Assembly: GCA_018613035.1 (NCBI GenBank)
Contig: JAGGRA010000028.1
Location: 1-64,000, forward strand
Source of the DNA: Pseudomonas sp. ISL-84
Lineage (GTDB): Bacteria; Bacillota; Bacilli; Bacillales; Cytobacillaceae
Reading direction: 5' to 3'
DNA: 64,000 nucleotides
Shown one piece after another: positions 1-9,104 of the stretch (position 1 is the stretch's first letter; each line of letters begins with the position of its first letter). The notes beneath the pieces are model-generated. The model searched no databases, was not told where the DNA came from, and saw nothing but the letters and a program-made list of their open reading frames with translations. Position numbers and translations under genes: made by a program.

Positions 1-13
1 CGGGCGCACATGT

Positions 14-50
14 AAAAGGAGCCAGGCTATTTTGCCTTGCTCCTTTTTTT
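14..50 (+). terminator. Rho-independent terminator of an upstream gene
   Basis: AAAAGGAGC and GCTCCTTTT arms enclose a short loop and are followed by a T run. The gene it ends lies left of the window. Confidence 0.8.
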
Positions 51-295
51 ATAATTTGGCGGTTTCCCCAAACTTTGTTGCTTTTTAACTTATTTATCAA
101 TGTATTTATTCACAGATCTATTTAAAAACATTTCACGAAAGAGCCTATAATTTAAATTGGTTGTCCATTCTATTGTACTCATCCAGGAATATAATGATAA
201 AAAGTGTATGTGTATTTTTTTCGGCAGTATGGTACACTCTATCAGGAAGCTTTAAGCTCATACATAATACTCAATTAAATGAATGGTGGGGTAAT

Positions 296-1231
296 TTGTC
301 TTTCTTTAAACAAAAAACATTCCTATCGTTGGCCAAATTCCTGGTACCCATATTCATATTATTTTTTATAAGCTATGAAGCAAAAGGCATGTTCGATGAT
401 TTTAACTGGGCCTTACTTGAACTTTATTTAGATCGGCTTTCACCACAGAAAGTAGCCTTTATTATGATACTTGGACTAGTCGCTCTTTTTCCTATGTATT
501 TCTATGATGAGATTCTTCAGAGGCTTTTCTTGATTAAAGTACCTAAAAAAAAGCTACTTTTTTATTCATTATCGGCAAATGCGTTTTCGAACTTTATTGG
601 TTTTGGCGGCGTTGCAGGGGCAACCCTAAGATCTTATTTTTATAAAGATTATTTAGCTGGCGGCACTCCCTATATAAAAATAATTGCCAAGCTCTCACTT
701 TTTTATCTGTCGGGTTTATCTTTGCTGTCATGGATGATTATTTTTTCGGATTTGCAACTATATGAAGATGTCAAGCTGATAAAATTTGCCGTCTGGGCGA
801 TTTCCGCCTATACGCCTGTATTGCTGGCCATTTACTTCTTCAAAACCTCGTTTTGGAATATAAAGCATATCAAAAAGGGATATGCAGCAGAATTACTGGC
901 TGTTTCATTTTTGGAGTGGCTATTTATCATTATCTGCATATGGGGAATTTCAAACGCACTGGAAGTTTCGATTCCATTCTTTGTGATATTTCCCATAGTA
1001 GTTATATCAGCATGCGCAGGCATAGCCAGTATGATCCCCGGCGGTATCGGTTCTTTCGACTTTGTATTTTTAATCGGGTTAGAATCACAAGGGATTCCTA
1101 CCGAGTTGGGCCTATTAATCCTGATGTTCTACCGTCTAAGCTATTATATCGTTCCCGTCTTTATCGGTACGCCTTTTGTGTTGAATCAAATCTGGAATAA
1201 CGGGGATGTAAAAAATGCTTTTAAGATTTAG
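296..1231 (+). CDS. MprF-like flippase-domain membrane protein (no synthase domain)
   Basis: Multi-pass membrane protein resembling the N-terminal flippase half of MprF (lysylphosphatidylglycerol synthase/flippase), which moves aminoacylated phosphatidylglycerol across the membrane and lowers sensitivity to cationic peptides. The segment with NFIGFGGVAGATLR and the C-terminal IPGGIGSFD are typical of this domain. Full MprF is about 850 residues with a soluble aminoacyl-transferase half; this protein stops after about 311. I chose the TTG at 296 because GGTGGGG lies 4 bases upstream and the resulting N-terminus (MSFFKQ) looks like MprF starts; an in-frame TTG at 161 and ATG at 194 are alternatives. 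The stop is directly followed by a dispersed repeat, so a lost 3' half is possible. It could also be a genuine stand-alone UPF0104-type flippase. Confidence 0.75.
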   Translation: MSFFKQKTFLSLAKFLVPIFILFFISYEAKGMFDDFNWALLELYLDRLSPQKVAFIMILGLVALFPMYFYDEILQRLFLIKVPKKKLLFYSLSANAFSNFIGFGGVAGATLRSYFYKDYLAGGTPYIKIIAKLSLFYLSGLSLLSWMIIFSDLQLYEDVKLIKFAVWAISAYTPVLLAIYFFKTSFWNIKHIKKGYAAELLAVSFLEWLFIIICIWGISNALEVSIPFFVIFPIVVISACAGIASMIPGGIGSFDFVFLIGLESQGIPTELGLLILMFYRLSYYIVPVFIGTPFVLNQIWNNGDVKNAFKI

Positions 1232-1458
1232 GTTTTGTTGATAGTTTGGCACGCTTGATTGGAGCAGAAAAGGCCAGGTCTTTGGAAATGTATTCGCATT
1301 CTCTGTGTAAGAGTGTTTATGAAGGTTGCTTTTTCAAAGCTCTGCGGGAGAAAAGCGTGAAGGGGAGACAGGCGTTGTGTTTAAGGTTGCTCCCGGAAGC
1401 CTGCGGTTCGCTGAGCTTCTTGAGCTGAAATCAACAGACAAGTACAACAGAGCTAAAA
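1232..1458. repeat. Dispersed imperfect-inverted repeat, copy 1
   Basis: Starts with TTTTGTTGATAGTTTGGCAC and ends with GAAATCAACAGACAAG...AACAGAGC. The internal pieces CTGCGGGAG, CCTGCGGTTCGCTGAG and TTGATTGGAGC recur in the other copies in this window (about 7.1, 11.5, 26.4, 34.8, 36.6 and 58.7 kb). A 60-codon open frame inside it is not credible as a gene. Confidence 0.75.
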
Positions 1459-1461
1459 TTT

Positions 1462-1490
1462 AAAAGAGCCTTTTTTTGGGCTCTTTTTTG
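1462..1490. terminator. Bidirectional terminator
   Basis: AAAAGAGCC and GGGCTCTTTTTT arms flank a T7 loop. It lies between the convergent flippase and DUF1906 genes and can serve both. Confidence 0.75.
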
Positions 1491-1505
1491 ATTGTTATTA
1501 TTACT

Positions 1506-2591
1506 TTACCATAAAGCATCCATAATCCCGCCATTAAATAAATTTGTATCAATATTGCATGCCTGCGCATCTATCCCGTATTGCCAGCCAGCAATCAAAG
1601 CATTTTCTGGTGCTTGCGGTTTATAGCTAGGCGCTTGTTTTTCTGTAGTAATGCCCACATTAGGTGCCGCTGTCCAAACATATGTGTTTTCAAGAAGGGC
1701 GGAGCTGCTGTTGCCGGCTTGTTCAAAAGCGCGTGTAAGAGCGCGCTGCGGATCAAAAATCCCATATATCCCTGGACGGTAAGGTGATTCTTCCATCACT
1801 TGATACCATCCTTCAATAAATGCAGAATCAACAGGATAACCGGGCTCAATATCGGCAAAAATGGCAACACCTTCAGGGATGCCTAATTCCTCAGCAAGCT
1901 TAATGGCAGCTTTCGCTTCACTCTGTCCATTTTCAAGCCCTGTTGCATCGCTAAACCGATTCCAAATGACAAGGATTTTTATATCATTGGAATGGAGCAG
2001 TTCTGCTTCTACCGCTGTGATACCGGCTGAAACACCTTCTTTTTCACCCAAATACCGTCCCCAAACTTTAGGACTGCCAAAATTGTCGCGTACACAAGAA
2101 AGCAAGCCGCTTGTGGTGAGACTTGCAGAGTCTACACCCCAAACGACTTCATCTTCATCCGTTTGGCCATCCTCATCATCCTTGTTTCCGCTATTATTGT
2201 TATCCTTATTACCGTCATTATCGCTGTTATTATTGCCGTCACCATTTTTCCCTGGGATTGAATCCTGGCTGTCAGCTTTATTCTTTATTTTATTTGTTAC
2301 ATTCACATCCACATTTACTTCTATGTCATTTGAAACATTATTGTCAATTTGGCTATTGTCCCCGTTACTCAAATCATTATCAATTGAATTAGTTACATTT
2401 GCTTTATTGCCTTTAATATTATTTTTAACATTATTGGTGATGTCACTGTCACTATTAGACTCTCCGCCATTCGTTTTTTGATGGGTGTTTGGTTCAGCAT
2501 TCCTGGAATCAATGAGAGAGAAGGTAAATATCGAAATCATAACAGCAAAAAATGCAGTTACGATGAAAGGCAAAAGTCCCCGTCTGTCCAT
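1506..2591 (-). CDS. Secreted/anchored DUF1906 (Rv2525c-like glycoside-hydrolase-like) protein
   Basis: An N-terminal hydrophobic segment (about residues 8-26) is followed by a strongly Asn/Asp/Lys-rich low-complexity linker (about 35-145). The C-terminal domain from about residue 148 begins VWGVDSASL and contains the (beta/alpha) pattern VIWNRFSDATG, GVAIFADIEPGYP, YRPGIYG and AGWQYG seen in the DUF1906 / Rv2525c-like glycoside-hydrolase-like family. Family members are extracytoplasmic and linked to cell-wall biology, but their reaction is not established. The start is fixed by AAGGAGGG 9 bases before the ATG. The protein is probably membrane-tethered, with the linker spanning the wall. The gene stands alone, convergent to the flippase gene. 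Confidence 0.8.
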   Translation of the reverse strand: MDRRGLLPFIVTAFFAVMISIFTFSLIDSRNAEPNTHQKTNGGESNSDSDITNNVKNNIKGNKANVTNSIDNDLSNGDNSQIDNNVSNDIEVNVDVNVTNKIKNKADSQDSIPGKNGDGNNNSDNDGNKDNNNSGNKDDEDGQTDEDEVVWGVDSASLTTSGLLSCVRDNFGSPKVWGRYLGEKEGVSAGITAVEAELLHSNDIKILVIWNRFSDATGLENGQSEAKAAIKLAEELGIPEGVAIFADIEPGYPVDSAFIEGWYQVMEESPYRPGIYGIFDPQRALTRAFEQAGNSSSALLENTYVWTAAPNVGITTEKQAPSYKPQAPENALIAGWQYGIDAQACNIDTNLFNGGIMDALW

Positions 2592-2713
2592 ATTTCACAG
2601 CCCTCCTTGTCAGTTCAATGACATCCTATGCAGAAGAGAGGGCTCTGGTGATAGCACAAACAAGAGCAGGGGAGGGACACTATACTAAAAAGGGAGGGGA
2701 ATATCGATAAAGA

Positions 2714-2818
2714 TCCCGATCAACTGCCATTCTTCTTTGGGAAGAGGCTTTTTCGTCGTTAATCCTCCCGATTAACTACCATTCTCCTTTGGGTAGAGGC
2801 CTTTTCGTCGTTAATCAA
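2714..2818. repeat. Two tandem 52-bp repeats with terminator-like hairpins
   Basis: Two units begin with TCCCGAT at 2714 and 2766, exactly 52 bp apart, and agree at most positions. Each contains GCCATTCTTCTTTGG or a variant followed by GAAGAGGC and a T run, so each can fold into a short hairpin ahead of U residues. The 336-bp gap 2592-2927 otherwise holds only the promoter region of the DUF1906 gene and the bioY terminator. Confidence 0.7.
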
Positions 2819-2887
2819 CCTTATTACTGCTAAGGCTAGTTGATTTGCCATATGGACAGGAATAGACCTGGGATACTTCTTAAAACA

Positions 2888-2923
2888 GAAAAAAACAGCC
2901 GATACTTAGGATCGGCTGTTTAA
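2888..2923 (-). terminator. bioY terminator
   Basis: On the minus strand AAACAGCCGAT and ATCGGCTGTTTTTTTC form a stem with a U tract just after the bioY stop. Confidence 0.85.
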
Positions 2924-2927
2924 CTAT

Positions 2928-3506
2928 TCAAACGGAATCATTTATGTTCCCTTTAGCAGGGAAGAGGAGCTTTGCGGATTGAAGTCTTTTTCTGACAATG
3001 ATGCCAATCCACGAGGCAAGGGCAGCTTTTATTAATCCAACGATAATAAACGGTGTTGCCCCGCCGGTAATGGCTGCTGTCCATGTCAGTTCTGCCGCAA
3101 TTTTTAGCCAGGCTGTTCCGAATGCCAATGTCACCAGCATGCCAATTGTATTAGCGATCATTGCATTTTTGAACGAAAAAGATGTTCTCTCCATATACCA
3201 TCCGATCATAAACGCTGCCGGGATAAAACCAATCAAATATCCGCCAGTAGGTCCGACTAACTTGGATATTCCCCCTGAAAATTCTGCGAATACTGGAACT
3301 CCCGCTGCTCCGATGACCAAATATAAAAGAACGGACAGTGTTCCATAACGTGCTCCCAAAATGGTGGCTGCGAGACCGATTGCCAGAGTTTGACCGGTAA
3401 TCGGCACAAGTGGGAGGGGAATTGTAATTTGTGCCATTACCCCGATGATGGCAGCAAATAAAGCAGTTACAATCATGGATCTCAACTTCAGCTGATCTTT
3501 AGTCAT
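2928..3506 (-). CDS. bioY: Biotin ECF transporter S component BioY
   Basis: A 192-residue protein of six predicted membrane segments. The early block IPLPLVPITGQTLAIGLAA and the central GPTGGYLIGF are diagnostic of BioY, the substrate-binding subunit of energy-coupling-factor biotin transporters. It binds biotin in the membrane and works with a shared ECF module (EcfA, EcfA', EcfT) that is not in this window. The gene is monocistronic, with AGGGGAG before its ATG, a BirA-type operator over its promoter and its own terminator, which fits repression when biotin is plentiful. Confidence 0.95.
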   Translation of the reverse strand: MTKDQLKLRSMIVTALFAAIIGVMAQITIPLPLVPITGQTLAIGLAATILGARYGTLSVLLYLVIGAAGVPVFAEFSGGISKLVGPTGGYLIGFIPAAFMIGWYMERTSFSFKNAMIANTIGMLVTLAFGTAWLKIAAELTWTAAITGGATPFIIVGLIKAALASWIGIIVRKRLQSAKLLFPAKGNINDSV

Positions 3507-3526
3507 AAAAAATCTCCCCTTTAATT

Positions 3527-3557
3527 ATGTAAACTATTCAAACTACCAGGTTAACAA
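3527..3557 (-). promoter_or_regulatory. BirA operator of bioY
   Basis: Read on the minus strand, TTGTTAAC, 15 bases, then GTTTACAT: two half-sites of the Bacillus biotin-repressor (BirA) operator with the usual spacing. It overlaps the predicted transcription start of bioY. Confidence 0.85.
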
Positions 3558-3561
3558 GACA

Positions 3562-3590
3562 ACTATATGATTATATGAAATGATTGTCAA
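3562..3590 (-). promoter_or_regulatory. SigA-type promoter of bioY
   Basis: Minus strand: TTGACA (3590-3585), 17-bp spacer, TATAGT (3567-3562). The predicted start falls inside the BirA operator. Confidence 0.85.
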
Positions 3591-4161
3591 CGCCAAACAG
3601 GTTATAGAAAAGAGCAAAACTAGCCAAGCTCGATATAAGGCAGGTTTTAAGGCCTCTTCTCCAGGTAACTTGAAAACAGTTTTGATAGGAGCTTCAGGTA
3701 AAAACTCCATATCCACAGCTCATACTAGTTATCCACAATCAAATCAAATAGGTGTATAGGTATTAATTATACGTTTACGGGTATATATGGGTATTTTAAA
3801 AATGTAACCTCTAGCCAATTTGCTTAACTGTATAAATCACCAGTTAAAAACCCAAATGTTTCATCAGAAAACACAAACAGACATAAGCTAAATGTTATTT
3901 CAAAAAAACCTTCAAAAACCAACTGACGGGAAATAATGAATGTTTTATTATTATCAAATAACTTCCTTATTCATTATAACGAACACAACATCAAAGCTGG
4001 TTTTTTACAGAGGAGTAAATCAACCTATTTGCGGGTAATTTCAAATAGACATAAGCTGCCGGGATGAAAAATTTGATTAATGTGCTAATTTTCACTTAGT
4101 ATCTAATTAATAGCCAAAATTTTCATCCACCTGAGATGATAATCAGATAAATGGGGGATAT
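3591..4161 (+). promoter_or_regulatory. Long AT-rich leader/promoter region of the NAD salvage operon
   Basis: No credible gene. Three structures are visible. First, an inverted repeat GGATGAAAAATTT (4062-4074) / AAAATTTTCATCC (4116-4128), 12 of 13 paired. Second, an inverted repeat TAATGAAT (3934-3941) / ATTCATTA (3969-3976). Third, a direct repeat AGACATAAGCT (3879-3889 and 4047-4057). The inverted repeat closest to pncA lies about 36 bp before the start codon and could be an operator or an RNA hairpin. I cannot assign a regulator. Confidence 0.5.
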
Positions 4162-4164
4162 TAG

Positions 4165-4707
4165 ATGACAAAAGCACTTTTAAATATTGATTATACAAAT
4201 GACTTTGTCACTGGAGCATTGCCTTGCGGACAGCCTGCTATTGATATAGAAAAGGAAATAGCAGCGATCACGACAAATTTTATCGAAGATGGGGCATTCA
4301 CGGTCTTTGCGATTGATCTCCATTTTCAGGATGATCTCTATCACCCTGAAACAGCCCTTTATCCGCCCCATAACCTTAAAGATACTGAGGGACGCGATTT
4401 GTATGGCGAATTAAGCAAGGTATATCAGTTACATGCTGATAAGGAAAATGTATTTTGGATGGATAAAACAAGATACAGCGCCTTTGCGGGAACAGACCTT
4501 GAATTAAAATTAAGAGAGCGCGGGATAACCGAAGTGCACCTTGTTGGTGTCTGCACAGATATCTGTATATTGCATACCGCAGTTGATGCCTATAACAAAG
4601 GGTTCGACATTGTTGTTTACGAAAAGGCTACTGCCAGCTTCAATGAAATGGGACATCTCTGGGCTTTGGAACATTTTAAAAGCTCATTGAACGCAAAGGT
4701 GATTTAA
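4165..4707 (+). CDS. pncA: Nicotinamidase (isochorismatase family)
   Basis: Converts nicotinamide to nicotinate plus ammonia, the first step of the Preiss-Handler salvage route to NAD. The 180-residue protein shows the full catalytic set: Asp9 (NIDYTNDF), Lys101 (DKTRYSAF) and nucleophile Cys134 (TDICILHT), plus metal ligands Asp51, His53 and His69 and a likely His60. Length and motifs match PncA-type cysteine hydrolases; a broader isochorismatase-like activity is less likely given the next two genes. It is the first gene of a tight operon, with pncB 29 bp downstream. A GGGGGAT ribosome site lies just ahead of the ATG. Confidence 0.93.
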   Translation: MTKALLNIDYTNDFVTGALPCGQPAIDIEKEIAAITTNFIEDGAFTVFAIDLHFQDDLYHPETALYPPHNLKDTEGRDLYGELSKVYQLHADKENVFWMDKTRYSAFAGTDLELKLRERGITEVHLVGVCTDICILHTAVDAYNKGFDIVVYEKATASFNEMGHLWALEHFKSSLNAKVI

Positions 4708-4736
4708 CAGAAGATATTACACAGGAGGTTGCATTA

Positions 4737-6203
4737 ATGCGTAATGAATTTGCGGATGACAGTTTAACTTTACATACCGATTTATATCAAATTAACATGG
4801 CCCAAACCTATTGGGAAGATAATATACATAATAAAAAAGCTGTTTTCGAGGTTTTTTTCAGAAAGCTTCCGTTTGGTAATGGATATGGGATTTTTGCCGG
4901 CCTTGAAAGAGTGATCGAGTATATTGAGAATTTCCGCTTCACCGAAAGCGATCTTATGTATTTAAAAAATGAACTTCATTATAAGGATGGTTTTCTTGAG
5001 TATTTAAAAAACATGAGATTTACTGGCACCATCAAATCAATGGAAGAGGGCGAGCTGGTCTTCGGCAATGAACCGATCATGAGAGTCGAAGCTCCTCTGG
5101 CAGAAGCTCAAATTGTTGAAACAGCTCTATTAAATATCATTAACTATCAAACATTGATTGCCACCAAAGCTACACGCATAAAAGAAGTGATTGGCGATGG
5201 AACTGCCATGGAATTTGGATCCAGAAGGGCCCATGAGATGGATGCAGCCATCTGGGGTACAAGAGCAGCATACATAGGAGGCTTTGATGCGACTTCAAAT
5301 GTGAGGGCAGGCAAGAAATTCAGCATCCCGGTTGCAGGAACGCATGCGCATTCATTTGTTCAGGCTTATCGTGACGAATATACAGCTTTTAAGAAGTATG
5401 CAAGCACCCATAAAGATTGCGTTTTTCTTGTAGATACTTATGATACTCTGAAATCCGGTGTTCCCAATGCAATCAAAGTAGCAAAAGAATTAGGCGACAA
5501 GATAAATTTTAAGGGCATTAGACTTGATAGCGGCGACCTTGCCTATCTATCTAAGGAAGCGCGAAGAATGCTTGATGAGGCAGGATTCCCTGATGCAAAA
5601 ATAGTTGCTTCGAATGACCTGGACGAATATACGATTATAAACCTGAAAGCACAGGGCGCTAAGATTGATATTTGGGGTGTGGGCACGAAGTTAATCACTG
5701 CTTTTGAGCAAGCAGCACTTGGAGCTGTATACAAACTCGTTTCAATCGAGGATGAAGCGGGTAAAATGGCTGATACGATAAAAATAAGCGGGAATCCGGA
5801 AAAAGTCACCACTCCTGGTTTAAAAAGAGTTTATCGCATCATCAATAAGGATAATCAAAAATCAGAAGGGGACTATATTGCTCTGGAACATGAAACCCCC
5901 CAGCAGGAAGAAAGGCTGAAGATGTTCCATCCAGTCCACACCTTTATAAGCAAATTTGTAACAAACTTCGAGGCAAGGGAGCTTCATAAAGAGATTTTTA
6001 AAGAAGGCAAGCTGGTCTATCAGGTTCCATCTTTAAAAGAAATGCAAAGCTTTGCAAAAGAAAACCTTAATGTGTTATGGGACGAGTACCGCCGTTCATT
6101 AAATCCTGAAGAATACCCAGTCGACTTGAGCCAGGAATGCTGGGATAATAAAATGCAAATGATCAAGCAAATTAAAGAAGAAGTAAAAGGCAGACCGTAT
6201 TAA
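4737..6203 (+). CDS. pncB: Nicotinate phosphoribosyltransferase
   Basis: Joins nicotinate to PRPP to give nicotinate mononucleotide. The 488-residue length, the N-terminal [17 protein letters not shown], the central EFGSRRAH and the [14 protein letters not shown] segment (family catalytic His region) mark the NAPRTase family. CAGGAGG lies 7 bases before the start. It sits between pncA and nadE (16-bp gap to nadE), so the operon encodes nicotinamide to NaMN and the final amidation; the adenylyltransferase NadD must lie elsewhere. Confidence 0.96.
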   Translation: MRNEFADDSLTLHTDLYQINMAQTYWEDNIHNKKAVFEVFFRKLPFGNGYGIFAGLERVIEYIENFRFTESDLMYLKNELHYKDGFLEYLKNMRFTGTIKSMEEGELVFGNEPIMRVEAPLAEAQIVETALLNIINYQTLIATKATRIKEVIGDGTAMEFGSRRAHEMDAAIWGTRAAYIGGFDATSNVRAGKKFSIPVAGTHAHSFVQAYRDEYTAFKKYASTHKDCVFLVDTYDTLKSGVPNAIKVAKELGDKINFKGIRLDSGDLAYLSKEARRMLDEAGFPDAKIVASNDLDEYTIINLKAQGAKIDIWGVGTKLITAFEQAALGAVYKLVSIEDEAGKMADTIKISGNPEKVTTPGLKRVYRIINKDNQKSEGDYIALEHETPQQEERLKMFHPVHTFISKFVTNFEARELHKEIFKEGKLVYQVPSLKEMQSFAKENLNVLWDEYRRSLNPEEYPVDLSQECWDNKMQMIKQIKEEVKGRPY

Positions 6204-6219
6204 AAGGGAGGAACCGGTA

Positions 6220-7041
6220 ATGAAATTACAGAAAGAAATCATGCAGGCATTAAGTGTCAACGCTGAAATTGACCCAAAAGAAGAAATCAAAAAAAGAATT
6301 GATTTCTTAAAGAATTACCTCATGAAAACCAATTCAAAAGGTTATGTCCTAGGCATCAGCGGCGGGCAGGATTCTACCCTGGCAGGACGCCTGGCACAGC
6401 TTGCGGTTGAGGAACTGAGAAAGGAAGGAAAAGAAGCAACCTTTACAGCAATCCGTTTGCCATATGGTGTCCAGAAGGATGAAGATGATGCCCAGCTGGC
6501 TCTATCCTTTATTCAAGCAGACCGTGAATATGTATTCAATATAAAAGATCCAGTTGATGAGGTTAAAAAGGAATATGACCGAATCTTCCCGGAAGACCCT
6601 TTAACGGATTATCATAAAGGAAACGTAAAGGCACGCATGAGAATGATTGCCCAATACGCAATTGGGGGGCAAAACGGCTTGCTTGTTATTGGCACAGACC
6701 ATGCTGCTGAAGCAGTAACAGGATTTTTCACAAAGTATGGCGATGGCGGTGCCGATGTTCTTCCGTTATCCGGCCTGACAAAGAGACAGGGTAAAGCACT
6801 CCTTAAAGAGCTTGGCGCGGAAGAAAGGCTATATTTAAAAGTGCCAACCGCTGATCTCCTTGACCAAAAGCCCGGACAAGCCGATGAAACTGAATTAGGT
6901 ATATCCTATGATGAACTGGATGATTATCTTGAAGGAATGGAAGTAAGCCAAGAGGCTGCTGAAAAAATTGAAAAACGCTATTTGTTCTCTGAGCACAAGC
7001 GCAGAATGCCGGCATCCATGCATGATGACTGGTGGAAATAA
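6220..7041 (+). CDS. nadE: Ammonia-dependent NAD synthetase
   Basis: Amidates nicotinate adenine dinucleotide to NAD using ATP and ammonia. The 273-residue length equals the short NH3-dependent type with no glutaminase domain. The PP-loop [10 protein letters not shown] (about residues 46-55) and the downstream [20 protein letters not shown] and [17 protein letters not shown] blocks are family signatures. AAGGGAGG precedes the ATG. It is the last gene of pncA-pncB-nadE, followed directly by a terminator. Confidence 0.97.
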   Translation: MKLQKEIMQALSVNAEIDPKEEIKKRIDFLKNYLMKTNSKGYVLGISGGQDSTLAGRLAQLAVEELRKEGKEATFTAIRLPYGVQKDEDDAQLALSFIQADREYVFNIKDPVDEVKKEYDRIFPEDPLTDYHKGNVKARMRMIAQYAIGGQNGLLVIGTDHAAEAVTGFFTKYGDGGADVLPLSGLTKRQGKALLKELGAEERLYLKVPTADLLDQKPGQADETELGISYDELDDYLEGMEVSQEAAEKIEKRYLFSEHKRRMPASMHDDWWK

Positions 7042-7057
7042 CCGAATCTAAAAAAAA

Positions 7058-7089
7058 GAAAATCCCTGCAGCGGGATTTTCCTTTTTTA
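7058..7089 (+). terminator. Terminator of the pncA-pncB-nadE operon
   Basis: GAAAATCCC TGCAGC GGGATTTTC hairpin followed by CTTTTTTAT. Confidence 0.85.
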
Positions 7090-7090
7090 T

Positions 7091-7226
7091 TTTGGCTCTG
7101 TTAAAACTAATTGTTTATATTGGCACCCTGTTTGTTGATGTCAAAATAAACACATGCAGGGAAGGGACCCGGACCACCCGCGGTTCGCTGAGCGTCTGGA
7201 GCAGATCAACAGGCAAGTTTGACATT
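7091..7226. repeat. Dispersed imperfect-inverted repeat, copy 2
   Basis: Begins TTGGCTCTGTTAAAA, then TTGGCACCCTG; ends GATCAACAGGCAAGTTTGAC. The internal CCCGCGGTTCGCTGAGCG matches copies at 1.4 and 58.7 kb. It abuts the stop codon of the neighbouring minus-strand gene. Confidence 0.75.
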
Positions 7227-8288
7227 TTAATTATGTTTTAACTTATTCATCATTTCCTGATAAAACTTCTCAGGTTCATCAACGTTTAGCACAACCCTGC
7301 TTGCTCTCCGCTTCAAGCCATACATTAAATGAATCTCTTCTAATTCACTCAGCGTTATTTCAAACATAGGTTTTTCCTGAATGAAATCCGGCACTCTTGC
7401 ATCATATAAATCTTTTAGTTCTTTCCCGCTGAATTTTTCAGGTCCATCATAATATTTAATCTCCTTTATCTTCTCTAATGGAAGATTCATGCTCTTTGAA
7501 AAACCTGTTTGCAAGAGCAAATGGGAATCCGAAATCACGAATGGCGTCAAACGGGTCGCATGTATTTCAGCCAAAAAGTAAAGAAGACCATATATATTAA
7601 GGAATATTGAAATATAAGCAATCAATGGACTCCAGGAATGCAGCCAGTAATGCAAGCCGATTGATTCAATGACAATCGCATGGATTAGCATGATATAAAC
7701 AGCATTTACACTTGTTTTTTGATGGTAGGTAAAAGCTTTGCCATGCTTTATTGAAGCTCTCTTTCTCCAAGAAAATAAAGCATAATTAAACATCGCAAAC
7801 TCGGTCACTAGAACTGTGGCCAGTCTGTTACTGGGCAAATGTTTCTCAACAGCTTTCTGAGCATTAAAAAGAAAAAATGAATGGATGCTGGCCAGCTTCC
7901 GATATTCTTTCAGAAGTCGCGGAAGGTTTGTTATGACCTTATAAGCAATATAAAGCTCCAAACAAAGAAATAGCATTTCCGACAAAAGCACCAAATAAGG
8001 CAAAAAAGAGTATTGTGACAGATACTGACCCGGGATAATAAAATAGGCAGCACCATATCCTGCTAATATAACAATTCCTAAATATTTCAATGAGTATCTT
8101 TTGCGGATAATTAGGAAATACGTTATGAGCGGCACGATGACAAGCAAATCCAGCAGGGAACCCAGCACAGCACCGTCTGGAACAGGTCCAAAAAGAGGTA
8201 ACCGGTATAGTGTAAAGTTGGAAAGAAGAATCAAAGAGGTTAACAGGAAAAAACAAAGCCAGCTTGGCTTTTTCATAACTTTTGTCAT
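7227..8288 (-). CDS. Multi-pass membrane protein of unknown function
   Basis: I do not recognise the family. About 353 residues with roughly 8 hydrophobic segments in the first 250 residues, then a soluble C-terminal part (about 260-353) beginning FVISDSHLLLQTGFSKSMNLPLEKIKEIKYY, which reads like a PH-like (bPH) beta domain. The start at 8288 is preferred because GAGGTGG lies 7 bases before that ATG; an in-frame TTG 15 bases upstream would overlap the ribosome site. It is transcribed alone, with a pflA terminator upstream and a dispersed repeat immediately downstream of its stop. Confidence 0.75.
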   Translation of the reverse strand: MTKVMKKPSWLCFFLLTSLILLSNFTLYRLPLFGPVPDGAVLGSLLDLLVIVPLITYFLIIRKRYSLKYLGIVILAGYGAAYFIIPGQYLSQYSFLPYLVLLSEMLFLCLELYIAYKVITNLPRLLKEYRKLASIHSFFLFNAQKAVEKHLPSNRLATVLVTEFAMFNYALFSWRKRASIKHGKAFTYHQKTSVNAVYIMLIHAIVIESIGLHYWLHSWSPLIAYISIFLNIYGLLYFLAEIHATRLTPFVISDSHLLLQTGFSKSMNLPLEKIKEIKYYDGPEKFSGKELKDLYDARVPDFIQEKPMFEITLSELEEIHLMYGLKRRASRVVLNVDEPEKFYQEMMNKLKHN

Positions 8289-8337
8289 ATTTATCCACCT
8301 CAACTCTATTATAGCTTATGTGAGAAATTAAACATAT

Positions 8338-8379
8338 AAAAAAATGCAGCCCCTTCCGTCTGGGACTGCATTTTTTTAT
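8338..8379 (-). terminator. Terminator of pflBA
   Basis: Minus strand AAAAAAATGCAG...CTGCATTTTTTTAT hairpin overlapping the pflA stop region. Confidence 0.8.
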
Positions 8380-9104
8380 TGACCTGATAGAAGCTGGTAA
8401 GCCCATTCTGTTTTAGCGTCACTCGGTGGTTCAATATCCTTTAATGGATATTCCAGCCCAAGCGCTTCCCATTTATACACTCCAAGTTTATGGTACGGAA
8501 GCACTTCAATTTTTTTTACGTTTCTTAAACCTTTAATAAATAGTCCGAGCCTTTCAAGATCAATCTTCCCGTCAGATATAGTTGGGACCAGCACGTGCCT
8601 TATCCAAACGGGAATGTGGTTTTCAGATAGATAGTTGGCAAATTGCAGAATATGTTCGTTTGTAAGGCCTGTCAGTTTTTTATGTTTTTCTTTATCAATG
8701 TGTTTCAAATCCAGCAGCACTAAATCGGTATAACCCATCAATTCTTTCAGCTGATTTTGGAAAAGAGGGGAGCTGGAATAACAGCCGCCAGATGAATCAA
8801 CAGCTGTATGGATGCCTAGTTTTTTACATTCTTTAAAAAGCTCGATAAGGAAGGGAATTTGCAATAATGGTTCTCCGCCGCTCACTGTTATCCCGCCCCC
8901 AGATGCTTCAATAAAGGGGAGGTAGGATTGGAGGTCATCCATGATTTCCGAAACAGACATTTGTTTCCCAGTCCCAATCTCCCATGTATCAGCATTATGG
9001 CAGAATTGGCAGCGAAGAAGGCAGCCCTGCGTAAATATGACATAACGGATGCCTGGTCCGTCTACCGTTCCAAATGTCTCAATTGAATGAATGTTCCCGT
9101 ACAT
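8376..9104 (-). CDS. pflA: Pyruvate formate-lyase activating enzyme (radical SAM)
   Basis: Installs the glycyl radical on PflB using S-adenosylmethionine and a [4Fe-4S] cluster. The N-terminal block IETFGTVDGPGIRYVIFTQGC is the PflA signature and CLLRCQFC gives the CX3CX2C cluster motif. GGGITVSGGEPLLQ is the SAM-binding GGE region. With the ATG at 9104 the protein has 242 residues, normal for the family; GAAAGGAAG lies 6 bases upstream, so the ATG 24 bases earlier is not needed. It lies 101 bp downstream of pflB and is presumably cotranscribed from the FNR-type promoter. Confidence 0.95.
   Translation of the reverse strand: MYGNIHSIETFGTVDGPGIRYVIFTQGCLLRCQFCHNADTWEIGTGKQMSVSEIMDDLQSYLPFIEASGGGITVSGGEPLLQIPFLIELFKECKKLGIHTAVDSSGGCYSSSPLFQNQLKELMGYTDLVLLDLKHIDKEKHKKLTGLTNEHILQFANYLSENHIPVWIRHVLVPTISDGKIDLERLGLFIKGLRNVKKIEVLPYHKLGVYKWEALGLEYPLKDIEPPSDAKTEWAYQLLSGQ

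Noticed and set aside
853-1200. 115-aa frame within the flippase gene
   Set aside because: Overlaps a well-supported membrane protein in another frame; no ribosome site.
1246-1428. 60-aa open frame
   Set aside because: Lies entirely in a dispersed repeat and has no ribosome site.
1861-2481. 206-aa and 89-aa open frames on the plus strand opposite the DUF1906 gene
   Set aside because: Antisense to the Asn/Asp-rich linker; low-complexity mirror composition and no ribosome site.
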